Origin: Planctomycetota bacterium
GTDB taxonomy: Bacteria; Planctomycetota; UBA1135; GCA-002686595
Reading direction: 5' to 3'
DNA: 64,000 bases
Assembly (NCBI GenBank): GCA_016795325.1
Contig: JAEUHY010000036.1
Location: forward strand, 186,001 to 250,000
Part shown: positions 18,504 through 25,872 of the stretch, in pieces
Layout: every line of letters begins with the position of its first letter
Position numbering within the stretch: position 1 is the first letter of the stretch
Notes under the pieces: generated by a model
Databases searched by the model: none
Seen by the model: only the letters and a program-made list of their open reading frames with translations
What the model was told of the DNA's origin: nothing
Translations under genes and position numbers: made by a program

Positions 18504-19325
18504 ATGGTGGGAACGCTCGTCTTCGGGGCCGCGCTGGCCTTGTGCTTGCTGCTGCTCGATCTCGTGCTGCGCCGGCTCGCTGGGCGTCCGGATGGAGCGA
18601 CACCGGCGGACCGGTTGCTGGTCGGCGCGCGCGTGCTGGCGCTGTTCCTGCTGGCGGCGAGCCTGACGAGTCGCTGCCGCGGCGACGGGAGCGACTTGGC
18701 GGGTGACGTGGTGTGGACAGCGCTGTTCGGCGGCGCCGGGCTGGTGCTGCTCGAGTTGGCGCTCTTGCTCGGGCTCGCGCCGCTCGGCGGCGTCGTAGCT
18801 GCGGCGCGCAAGGGCAACCTCGCGGCGGCGACTGCGGTGGCCGCGCACACGGTCGCGATAGGCGTGCTGCTGGCGGCGGTGTACGGCGGCCGATCGTTCG
18901 ACGACCTCGCCATCGGAACCGTCGCGTATGCGATCGGCCAAGGCACGCTGTTCCTGCTGCTGGTGCTGTTCCGCGCGTTGACGAGCTACGACGACCGCGC
19001 CGAACTCGTCGCCGGCAACGTCGCCGCGGCGCTGTCGCACGGTGGGCTGACGATCGCGCTGGCGCTGCTCATCGCCCATGCGACCGACGGCGAGTACCAG
19101 GGACTGTGGCCGGCGCTGCGCGACTACGGCATCGCGCTGGCGGAAGGCCTGGTCGTCTACCCGCTGCGCCAAGTGCTGGTCCAGTGCGTGATCCTGCGCA
19201 GCAAGCCGACCTTTTCCGGCGGCGAACTCGACCGCGCGATCGGCGAACGCAAGGACCTCGGCGCCGGCGCGCTCGAAGGCGCCACGTATCTCGCCGCGGC
19301 CCTGTTCGTGGTGCGCCTCGCATGA
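18504..19325 (+). CDS. DUF350-family integral membrane protein
   Basis: The frame is open back to 17901, but that extension is IS91 debris, a duplicated gene tail and repeat; the ATG at 18504 begins the hydrophobic protein. The 273-residue product has about eight membrane segments in two halves. The second half contains VAGNVAAALSHGGLTIALAL, matching the DUF350 pattern (small Gly/Ala-rich helix with NxAAA...GG), and the first half has a related AARKGNLAAATAVAAHTVAIG unit, so this is a tandem DUF350 protein like E. coli YjfL. DUF350 proteins typically sit beside glutathionylspermidine-synthase-like ATP-grasp enzymes. The gene overlaps the next by ATGA. Confidence 0.85.
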   Translation: MVGTLVFGAALALCLLLLDLVLRRLAGRPDGATPADRLLVGARVLALFLLAASLTSRCRGDGSDLAGDVVWTALFGGAGLVLLELALLLGLAPLGGVVAAARKGNLAAATAVAAHTVAIGVLLAAVYGGRSFDDLAIGTVAYAIGQGTLFLLLVLFRALTSYDDRAELVAGNVAAALSHGGLTIALALLIAHATDGEYQGLWPALRDYGIALAEGLVVYPLRQVLVQCVILRSKPTFSGGELDRAIGERKDLGAGALEGATYLAAALFVVRLA

Positions 19326-20623
19326 GCACGGCGCACGAGTTCGCGGCAGCGCTGCAACGCACGACGCCGCTCGCCGACCCGTGGCTCGACGGCGCGCCGC
19401 GGCTCGCCGCCGAACCGTTCGTGGTCGCGCGCGCGCGTCACGAGCAACTCGCAGCAGCGGCCGTGGGCCTCGTGCAAGCGCACGAAGAACTGGCGCAGTG
19501 GTGCACGCGCGAACCCGAGCTCGCCGCCGAGCTGCTCGGGCTGTCGCGCTGGCAACTGGGCATGTGGCAGTGCAGCGCCCCGCACTGGCATGGCATCGCC
19601 CGCGCCGACGTGTTCTGGACCGACGACGGCGCGCGCGTTTGCGAACTGAACAGCGACACGCCGAGCGGGCAGGCCGAAGCTGTGCTGCTGTCGGCGGCGG
19701 CGAGGTCCGCGGCGGCGCCGGCGACCGGCCTCGTCGACCCGAACGCGAGCTTGCGGCAACGGTTCCTCGGCCTCGTGCATGCCAACGCTCGCACGCTCGG
19801 CCGCACCGGCGCCCTGACCGTCGGCATCGTCTACCCGACCGAGATGGTCGAGGACCTGTCGCTGATCGCGCTGTACCGCGACTGGCTCACACGCGCCGGC
19901 CACCGCGTCGTGCTGGGCGCACCGTTCAACCTCGGGCGCTCGCCGTGCGGCCGGGCCGCGCTGTTCGACACGCCGTGCGACGTCGTCGTGCGCCACTACA
20001 AGACCGACTGGTTCGGAGAACGCGAGCCCGTGCGCGACGACGAGCCGCCGGTCGAGGACAGCGCCCCGCTGCGCGAGCCGCTGCTGGCCCTGCTCGACGC
20101 CGCCATCGAACGCCGCACCGCCGTCGTCAACCCGTTCGGCGCCGTGCTGACGCAGAACAAGCGCGCGCTGGCGCTGCTGTGGGAATTGCGCGAGCGCTTC
20201 TCCGCCGCGACCCAGCAGGCGATTCGCCGCTGGTTGCCGTACACAGCGCGGCTCGAGCTGGTGCGCGACGAAGTGCGGCAACAGCGCGAGCACTGGGTGC
20301 TCAAGAGCGATTACGGCTGCGAAGGCGACGAGGTCGTGCTCGGCCCGTGCGTCGACCAGGCGACGTGGGAGGACGCACTCGAGCACGCACTCGAGCGGCG
20401 CTGGGTCGCACAGCGCTGGTTCGAACCGAGCCCGGACGGCGACGGCCTAGTCACCAACTACGGCGTCTACGTCGTCGCTGGCGCGCCCTCGGGGCTCTTG
20501 CTGCGGCGGCACGGCCGCAGTGCCACCGACACCACGGCCTGCATCGCGCCGGCCCTGCTCGGCGCGTGCGACGAGCTCTCCGACATCACGACGGACGGCG
20601 CAGCCGACGAGGCAGGGCGATGA
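19322..20623 (+). CDS. Glutathionylspermidine-synthase-like ATP-grasp amidoligase
   Basis: The 433-residue protein starts at the ATG overlapping the DUF350 stop. Diagnostic motifs of the GspS-type pre-ATP-grasp family are visible: VFWTDDGARVCELNSDTPSG (the ExNxDTP substrate and nucleotide loop), VVNPFGAVLTQNKRALALLW, HWVLKSDYGCEGDEVVLG (nucleotide-binding strand and glycine loop) and VTNYGVYVVAGAPSG near the C-terminus. It matches E. coli YgiC/YjfC in type rather than the bifunctional Gss, because no amidase domain is present. The expected reaction is ATP-dependent peptide-bond formation to an unknown carboxylate acceptor. It is cytosolic, in an operon with DUF350 and two further genes through ATGA overlaps. 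The likely partner is the tailed protein encoded next. Confidence 0.85.
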   Translation: MSTAHEFAAALQRTTPLADPWLDGAPRLAAEPFVVARARHEQLAAAAVGLVQAHEELAQWCTREPELAAELLGLSRWQLGMWQCSAPHWHGIARADVFWTDDGARVCELNSDTPSGQAEAVLLSAAARSAAAPATGLVDPNASLRQRFLGLVHANARTLGRTGALTVGIVYPTEMVEDLSLIALYRDWLTRAGHRVVLGAPFNLGRSPCGRAALFDTPCDVVVRHYKTDWFGEREPVRDDEPPVEDSAPLREPLLALLDAAIERRTAVVNPFGAVLTQNKRALALLWELRERFSAATQQAIRRWLPYTARLELVRDEVRQQREHWVLKSDYGCEGDEVVLGPCVDQATWEDALEHALERRWVAQRWFEPSPDGDGLVTNYGVYVVAGAPSGLLLRRHGRSATDTTACIAPALLGACDELSDITTDGAADEAGR

Positions 20624-21972
20624 CCGAGCGTCCGCGTTCGTTCGTGTTGCAGGTCGCCTACGACCAGTACGAGCTGCTCGGCGCCCGCTGGTGGCACGAA
20701 GGCCTGACGCTGAAGCCGGTCGCTTTCGCCGGCTCGGCGCTCGGCGCCGATGCTTCGCGCCGCGCGGCGCTGAAGGTGCTCGCTGGCCTGGGCGTCGGCG
20801 CCGTCTTCGCTGGCGTCGCCTTCCGCGGCTGCAGCAGCGACGAGGACGCGTCGACGAGCAGCTCCCCGCCCCTCGCCGCAGCCGATGCGCAGCGTCAGTA
20901 CGGCTTGTTGTACGCCGCCGACGGCGCGTCGTTCGTTTGGACCGACACGACGCCGAACGACGCCAACGGCGACCCGCTGGTGCGCGACTCGCTGCAGCTG
21001 CTGGCCGCCGAACTGCAACCGAAGGTCGCGCGCTGGCAACCGTTCTACTTGCCGACGCTCGCGAGCTCGCTGCTGGCGCCGGACGCGACCGAGCTGCGCG
21101 CCAAGATCCCGTTCGTGAACTCCGCGGCGATGCAGCAGGCGTTTCTGCGCGGGCAAGCGCTCGCCGAACTCATCGCCTTCGCCGAAGCTCCCGCGAAGTG
21201 GCTGATCGTCGTCGACCTGCCCGGCCCACTCAGCGTGGCCTTCGCCGCCGGCCTCGCGAAGCACGCGACGCCGGTCTGCATGTTCGGCAACTGGCCGCAT
21301 CCACGCGGCGTCGTGCCAGCGCACATGACGCTGTCCGCCTTGCTGTTCCACCGGCCCCAACTGACCGCGAGTCCGCACGAAGGCGAGCTGGCGGCGGCGC
21401 TGGTGCTCGATCGCGATCGGCTGCGTCCGTACGACAACGCGTCCGATCGCTTCGACAACCGCTACGTCGTGCAGCTGCCGCCGGCAAAGGAGCTGCGCGA
21501 CATCCACCGCGTGCTCTACGTCGTGCCCGGCGACGGGCAGGCAGGCAGCGAGCAAGAACTCGACGACCTCAACGAGACGTTCGTCTCCTGGCGCAGCGTC
21601 GGCATTCCTGTGCGCATGGTCGGCGCGGCGGACTTCCTGCCGGACAACGAGTTCGCCGGCCAAGGTGAAGAGGCCAGCCACAAACAAGTGGCCGGCGGCG
21701 GCGGCCACGCGCCACGGCACTACTGGGGCGGCAACCGGGCCACGCACGGCTGGTGGCTGCACTCGCTCGGCAGCCGGCCGCCGGACGGCGCGCCGATGCA
21801 GGCGCCGACGCAACGCATGGCCGGCGACGGCTACGAGCCTCAGCGGCGACCGGTCGGGGCGAGCGGCTTCGCCGACGTCGGCAAGGTGCCGGGGCCCGCC
21901 GATCCCAGTCGCTCACGCCGCTCCACCAGCGGCGGCTCCTGGAGTCGTTCGAGCGGCGGAGGTTCGTCGTGA
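20620..21972 (+). CDS. Membrane-anchored protein with Ser/Gly/Arg-rich C-terminal tail
   Basis: The 450-residue protein starts at the ATG overlapping the ligase stop. Residues 1-45 are soluble; a twin-Arg pair (SRRAALK) precedes a membrane helix at about 50-68 that ends FRGC, so a lipobox-like Cys71 follows the helix. The central domain (about 85-410) is soluble alpha/beta-like and not recognised. The last 35 residues are low-complexity (SRSRRSTSGGSWSRSSGGGS). E. coli YgiB/YjfM-type proteins encoded beside YgiC/YjfC ligases also end in Ser/Gly/Arg-rich tails, so this tail may be the substrate of the upstream ATP-grasp ligase; that is inference. The central domain does not look like DUF1190. 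Confidence 0.7.
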   Translation: MTERPRSFVLQVAYDQYELLGARWWHEGLTLKPVAFAGSALGADASRRAALKVLAGLGVGAVFAGVAFRGCSSDEDASTSSSPPLAAADAQRQYGLLYAADGASFVWTDTTPNDANGDPLVRDSLQLLAAELQPKVARWQPFYLPTLASSLLAPDATELRAKIPFVNSAAMQQAFLRGQALAELIAFAEAPAKWLIVVDLPGPLSVAFAAGLAKHATPVCMFGNWPHPRGVVPAHMTLSALLFHRPQLTASPHEGELAAALVLDRDRLRPYDNASDRFDNRYVVQLPPAKELRDIHRVLYVVPGDGQAGSEQELDDLNETFVSWRSVGIPVRMVGAADFLPDNEFAGQGEEASHKQVAGGGGHAPRHYWGGNRATHGWWLHSLGSRPPDGAPMQAPTQRMAGDGYEPQRRPVGASGFADVGKVPGPADPSRSRRSTSGGSWSRSSGGGSS

Positions 21973-22520
21973 GCGACCACTTCTTCGGCATCCAGGTCGC
22001 TCTGCAGACCCCGCCCGACGGCAGGTTGCGGCAGTCGCTGGCGAGGCTGCTGCGGCAGCAGAGCCAGGACCTCGACGTGCTCGGCCAGCGCAAGCTGTTC
22101 GCGGCGTTGAGCAGGACGCTGCACAAGGCCGTCGACGTCACGACCCTCGGGTTTTGGGATTTGCAGCCGAACGGCCGCGGCGAATACGACGAGTGGGTGC
22201 GCGGCCTCGAAGATGACGCGGCCGAACGCTGGGTCGCCGATGCGGACGCGGTGCAGCTCGACCACGTGCTGGTCACCACGCTGTTCCTGCTGCCGAGCCG
22301 CGGCGCCAGTGCGCACCTGGTCGGCGAACGCTGCGACCTGCCCGAGAACAGCTGGATGCGGCGCAGCACGTTCCGCACGTTGTTCACCACCGTCGGCGAG
22401 CTCGACTTCGCCAGCGTGCGCGGCGCCGCCGTCTACATCACGCCAGGCAACGAGGCGTTGGCGTTTTCGCGTCGCGAACTGGAAGGCGACGGCTACGACT
22501 ACCTGCTGCCGCTGCGCTGA
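21969..22520 (+). CDS. Unknown protein, fourth gene of the ATP-grasp operon
   Basis: The GTG start at 21969 overlaps the previous stop (GTGA), giving 183 residues. The protein appears soluble and largely helical in its first half (RQSLARLLRQQSQDLDVLGQ, KLFAALSRTLHKAVDVTTL), followed by an acidic DEWVRGLEDDAAERW segment and a strand-rich second half with VRGAAVYITPGNEALAF. No signal peptide or membrane helix is visible. I do not recognise a family; DUF1517-like helices were considered but not supported. Translational coupling to the ligase and tailed protein argues for a shared function. After its stop comes repeat-rich DNA, so the operon ends here. Confidence 0.7.
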   Translation: MSDHFFGIQVALQTPPDGRLRQSLARLLRQQSQDLDVLGQRKLFAALSRTLHKAVDVTTLGFWDLQPNGRGEYDEWVRGLEDDAAERWVADADAVQLDHVLVTTLFLLPSRGASAHLVGERCDLPENSWMRRSTFRTLFTTVGELDFASVRGAAVYITPGNEALAFSRRELEGDGYDYLLPLR

Positions 22521-23259
22521 GGCGCGGCAGTTGCGCCACGCACCGCAGCGCACGGTAGACCGCGGTGCGGAAGCGATGGATCAGGTTGCGCGCTCGCCGC
22601 GCGCGCCGCAGCTGCCTGGCTCGCTGTGCACAGACTTCGACGGTGCACGTTCCACGAACCGTGGTTGCTCGCGTGGCCGGCGCCCCGTTCGGTCGGTGAA
22701 TCGCATCCCAGGTGCAGGATGCGCTGCCGGCAGTCAGCCGAGCTGCGCCGTCACCACGGCGTGGGCCTCCGATGCGGGTCCGACAACCTGCGGCCGCGGA
22801 GCGGGAACTTCGAGAACGATGATCGCGAGGACGAAGTGTTCTGCGACGGGGACTAGTGCGCCACCCCACCGCCCCGCGGTCGCACCTGGGATCGCTCGTA
22901 CTTGTTCGGCGCTGCACCTCGCTCGCGCTGACGAGGTCCACTTGTCCAGCTCGGCGACCCTGCTCGTCGGGCGAGCCGTCACACGTCCGTGGACGCGACA
23001 GCTGAGCGCTTAGGGGATGGCAAGTTTCGCGCACCGTCCCAGCCGAGAGGCGACCAGCGGGCCGCTCGGACTACTGGGTCGCCAACGCTCGGCGCCACCT
23101 TCGAGCAGCGCTGGCGGCCACTTGACGGAGGAGTCCCGCCGCGGCGAACTCCACCGTGCGGTCGATGTCGACCGCCCTCGGCGGAAGTCGAACCGCCGGG
23201 ATCTGCTACCGCCGCAAGTGCGCGAAGGATGGCGTCCCTTGACACTTGAACGAGGACGG
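22521..23259 (+). repeat. Repeat-rich gap after the ATP-grasp operon
   Basis: No credible gene is present. Positions 22653-22684 repeat the module CACGAACCGTGG-T-GCTCGCGTGGCCGG found at 18319-18350. A second segment at about 23108-23215 is a short-box copy (CCACTTGACGGAGGAGTC ... GCGGTCGATGTCGACCG ... GGCGGAAGTCGAACCGCCGG) ending 45 bases before the next gene. The stretch 22690-23000 shows no gene and no confident repeat match. Confidence 0.5.
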
Positions 23260-23826
23260 ATGCGCTCCGACGACCTCCACAGCGTCCCCACGAACCTACC
23301 CGCGCCCGTCGACGACGGAGCGTGTGCGCATCTCGTCGGCGCTCGCGTCCCTCCGATCGAACTTCCCGCGACCGACGGCTCGCGCGTGCGGCTCGATCGC
23401 GTCGCGACACGCTTCACCGTCGTCTACGCCTATCCGCGCACCGGCGTGCCCGACAAGGACGCGCCGCTCGGCTGGGACGCGATCCCCGGCGCGCGCGGTT
23501 GCACGCCGCAGAACTGCGCGTTCCGCGACCATCACGCGGAGCTCTCCGCGCTCGGCGCGAGCGTCTTCGGCCTCAGCACGCAGGACACCACGTACCAGCG
23601 CGAGATGGCGACTCGCCTGCACCTGCCGTACCCGATTCTGAGTGACGCGCGCCTCGAGCTCACGCGCGCGCTCGCGCTCCCGACGTTTGTGTACGGCGAG
23701 TGGACGCTGCTCAAACGCTTCAGCCTGGTGCTGCGCAACGGCGTCGTCGAGCACGTCGTCTATCCAGTCTTCCCCTCGAACTCCGACGCTCCCGCGGTCA
23801 CGAGCTGGCTGCGCGAGCGCGGGTGA
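23260..23826 (+). CDS. Peroxiredoxin-like (thioredoxin-fold) protein, AhpC/BCP type
   Basis: The ATG at 23260 follows GAGGACGG; the upstream open frame covers only repeat DNA. The 188-residue protein has a thioredoxin fold: VYAYPRTGVPDK at the first strand, then PGARGCTPQNCAFRDHHAEL, where the first Cys of GCT is the expected peroxidatic Cys and the second lies four residues later. GASVFGLSTQDTTYQREMA and LPYPILSDARLELTRAL follow, as in peroxiredoxin Q/BCP. Compared with standard BCP it has an insertion (RTGVPDKDAPLGWDAIPGA) between the first strand and the active-site Cys, which is seen in one bacterial subfamily. It probably reduces peroxides in the cytosol. It is a single-gene unit flanked by repeats. 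Confidence 0.8.
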   Translation: MRSDDLHSVPTNLPAPVDDGACAHLVGARVPPIELPATDGSRVRLDRVATRFTVVYAYPRTGVPDKDAPLGWDAIPGARGCTPQNCAFRDHHAELSALGASVFGLSTQDTTYQREMATRLHLPYPILSDARLELTRALALPTFVYGEWTLLKRFSLVLRNGVVEHVVYPVFPSNSDAPAVTSWLRERG

Positions 23827-24507
23827 ATCAACTCGGCTGGGTCGCCGCCGTCCGCAGCGAACTCCGCCTGAAGCGCCTGTTCGCCGTGCACGGGCAACGT
23901 GAACAGCCACGGTGTTCAACGACGATCGCTTTCGTCGCGCGGGAATTCACGGACCGCGGAGCGTGCGCGAGCATTCGAAGCAGGATGCTCGCAGCGATCG
24001 TGATGAGCCATGTGCAGAGCGTGGACGAAATCGGCGCTGGAGAGCGGCTCTCCAAGCAAGTGAACGGAGCGCCAGCGAGAGCTTCGTGCGCATGCTTGGT
24101 AGAAAGTAGGGATCGGAAGACGCCCGCTGGCCTAGCCAGCGGACCCGGCCCGGTTGCGGCACGAAGAACACCGATACGCGTTGCAGTGCGCGAGCACGGT
24201 GTGGAACCACGCGTCGTTCGCGCGCTTGTGCGAGCGCCGTCGCGAGCTCCTCGTGCGAACAACGCGGACCCGCGCGGAGTCGCCCGCGAGGCGCCGAGCG
24301 AGCGCCGCGAACTGCACCTGCGAGCACGCACGTTCGTATCCACACGCCCCAATTCACCGGGGGCAGCGCGACTCGCCATCCCGCTTGGTTCGGACGGCGC
24401 TTGGCTCTGCGGGTCACTTGACGGAGTAGCCCGTCGCGGCGAGCCTCCAGCGCGCGGTCGATGACGACCGCCTCGAGCGGAGTTCCTCCGCCTAGAAGTC
24501 CTACCCC
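23827..24507. repeat. Duplicated 5' region of the CarboxypepD_reg gene plus a short-box repeat copy
   Basis: Positions 24071-24232 align with 28441-28602, the start and upstream region of the minus-strand gene at 25873-28464. On the minus strand they even encode MRTKLSLA before diverging. The copy includes a perfect hairpin CCGCTGG-CCTAG-CCAGCGG (24124-24142). A second repeat, the short box (about 24413-24505: TCACTTGACGGAGTAG ... GCGGTCGATGACGACCG), ends at the start codon of the following gene. The rest (23827-24070, 24240-24410) holds no gene. Confidence 0.65.
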
Positions 24508-25050
24508 GTGTCGAATCGCAAGGTAGCTCGAGTGGCCTACGTCAAGTTCGCGGCGGCGTTCGTTTGGATCGCCGCATGTGATGGCCCCAACGATGAGTCG
24601 CCGACGGTCGCCGCGCGCGGGCGAAACGAATGGCCGATCCACGCGCGCGTCGATGCCGATTTGCAGATCGGACCTGAAAACTGGTTTCGCGTCGACGGCG
24701 TCGTGTATCGAGGCGCGCGCGTGATTGTGGACCCCACTGGAACCCCCGGTGGCATGCCGGGATTCGTCATCTGCGGCGACGTGGGCGACGGGTACAAGAG
24801 CGACATCTACGTTGCGCTTTATCTGAGGTTTGATGAGTCCGATCAGCCGCAGATCGCAGCACGCGTGGGCTACGAAGCGCGAGCGTTTGAACGGGCAGTT
24901 GTTGACGAAAAGTGTTTTGCCGGAACAGTTGTCGTGAACTCGCTGAGCGTGGACGCCGGAGCGTTCGAGAAAGTGAAGTTCGAGCTCCAGGCTCGGGACG
25001 CGTGCGAACTTCCGTTTCTCACGATCTCTGGAGAGATCCAGGCCAGGTAG
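24508..25050 (+). CDS. Predicted lipoprotein of unknown function
   Basis: A GTG start (24508) gives 180 residues with a basic n-region, a hydrophobic stretch (AAAFVWIAAC) and a lipobox-like Cys24 followed by DG. The mature part is beta-rich and shows no recognised domain. The gene directly follows a copy of the short repeat and lies 29 bp upstream of a CDI-immunity-like gene in the same direction, so the two are likely co-transcribed. GC content is slightly below that of the flanking housekeeping-like genes. It may be an accessory or immunity-type gene; function is unknown. Confidence 0.6.
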   Translation: MSNRKVARVAYVKFAAAFVWIAACDGPNDESPTVAARGRNEWPIHARVDADLQIGPENWFRVDGVVYRGARVIVDPTGTPGGMPGFVICGDVGDGYKSDIYVALYLRFDESDQPQIAARVGYEARAFERAVVDEKCFAGTVVVNSLSVDAGAFEKVKFELQARDACELPFLTISGEIQAR

Positions 25051-25079
25051 CCCACCGAGGATCGATCGAAGAGCCAACC

Positions 25080-25523
25080 ATGAGAAGTGCAGTGATCTAT
25101 CACCGAAAAAGGCGCTATCTCGTTCATGCGCAGGCTTTCACGACAGAGGGCCTGCTCATCTTCTCGGCGCCAACGTTCACGTTTGAGGACAACGTCGAGC
25201 CGGACGAACTAGGGCGAGCGATCGTCGCTGCGCTCGACGCGTTTCGCTCGGGCGTGCGCCATCCCAGGACTTCGGCGGAGTGGAAGGCCGTACTCGCGGC
25301 CCTGTTGGCGCTTGGTGGCGTGAAGACGTATTCGACTTTCTGCAGGTCCGCGAGGTGCGTCAGCATCGAGGAAGAGAGCGGGCGGGTTGTCCTAACGCCG
25401 ACGCGCAACTTGGGCGCGCGCGGCGGCTTCGATCCAGACCTGGCGAATCAGTTGTTCACAACGCGGGACGACCCCGCTCGATTGGGCGCGGCTGTGGTTG
25501 AGGCTTGCCGTCTTTCGACCTAA
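25080..25523 (+). CDS. CDI-type immunity-like protein (CdiI_3-like)
   Basis: The ATG at 25080 gives 147 residues. The sequence has the general layout of the small immunity proteins found with contact-dependent inhibition and Rhs toxins: an N-terminal strand pair (RRYLVHAQAFTTEGLLIF), VEPDELGRAIVAALDAF, then GGVKTYSTFCRSARCVSIEE, a basic TPTRNLGARGGF segment and a C-terminal helix. This family assignment rests on pattern recall and is moderate. No toxin gene is nearby, so it would be an orphan immunity gene. It is 29 bp downstream of the lipoprotein gene and probably in its transcript. Confidence 0.5.
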   Translation: MRSAVIYHRKRRYLVHAQAFTTEGLLIFSAPTFTFEDNVEPDELGRAIVAALDAFRSGVRHPRTSAEWKAVLAALLALGGVKTYSTFCRSARCVSIEEESGRVVLTPTRNLGARGGFDPDLANQLFTTRDDPARLGAAVVEACRLST

Positions 25524-25872
25524 CGGCACTTGACGTAACGACGGCTTGCGGAACGGACTGCTGCGGAGCGCGAGGTTCGGAGATCTCTCGCGCGAGCGGT
25601 TCGGGCCTCGTTTGATCCGCCCGCGCCTGACGCGACCGAGCACGCTTCTCGTCTGCGAAGCGTGCTCGGCGTGGCACGCGCGATTCTGCCTCGGCGCCGC
25701 ACTCCAACGCGCCTCACGTGGCTCGTCGACCCGCTCGGCGAAGCGTGCAATTGGCCCGCGGAGCAGCTGACCGGACCGACGACGTGCGGCCAACCCCGAC
25801 CTCGCGCTCGTCATCGACTGCCTCCGGCAAAGGTCGCTCGCGTGGAGGGCCGCTCCACCAACGGCGCCGGGC
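25524..25872 (+). repeat. Degenerate repeat copy between convergent genes
   Basis: No gene. Positions about 25630-25850 resemble the long repeat in diverged form (GAGCACGCTTCTCGTCTGCG, then CAGCTGACCGGACCGACGAC ... GACCTCGCGCTCGTC ... GCCTCCGGCAAAGGTCGCTC). This is the weakest of the copies listed. No terminator with a T-tract is visible between the convergent immunity-like and CarboxypepD_reg genes. Confidence 0.35.
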
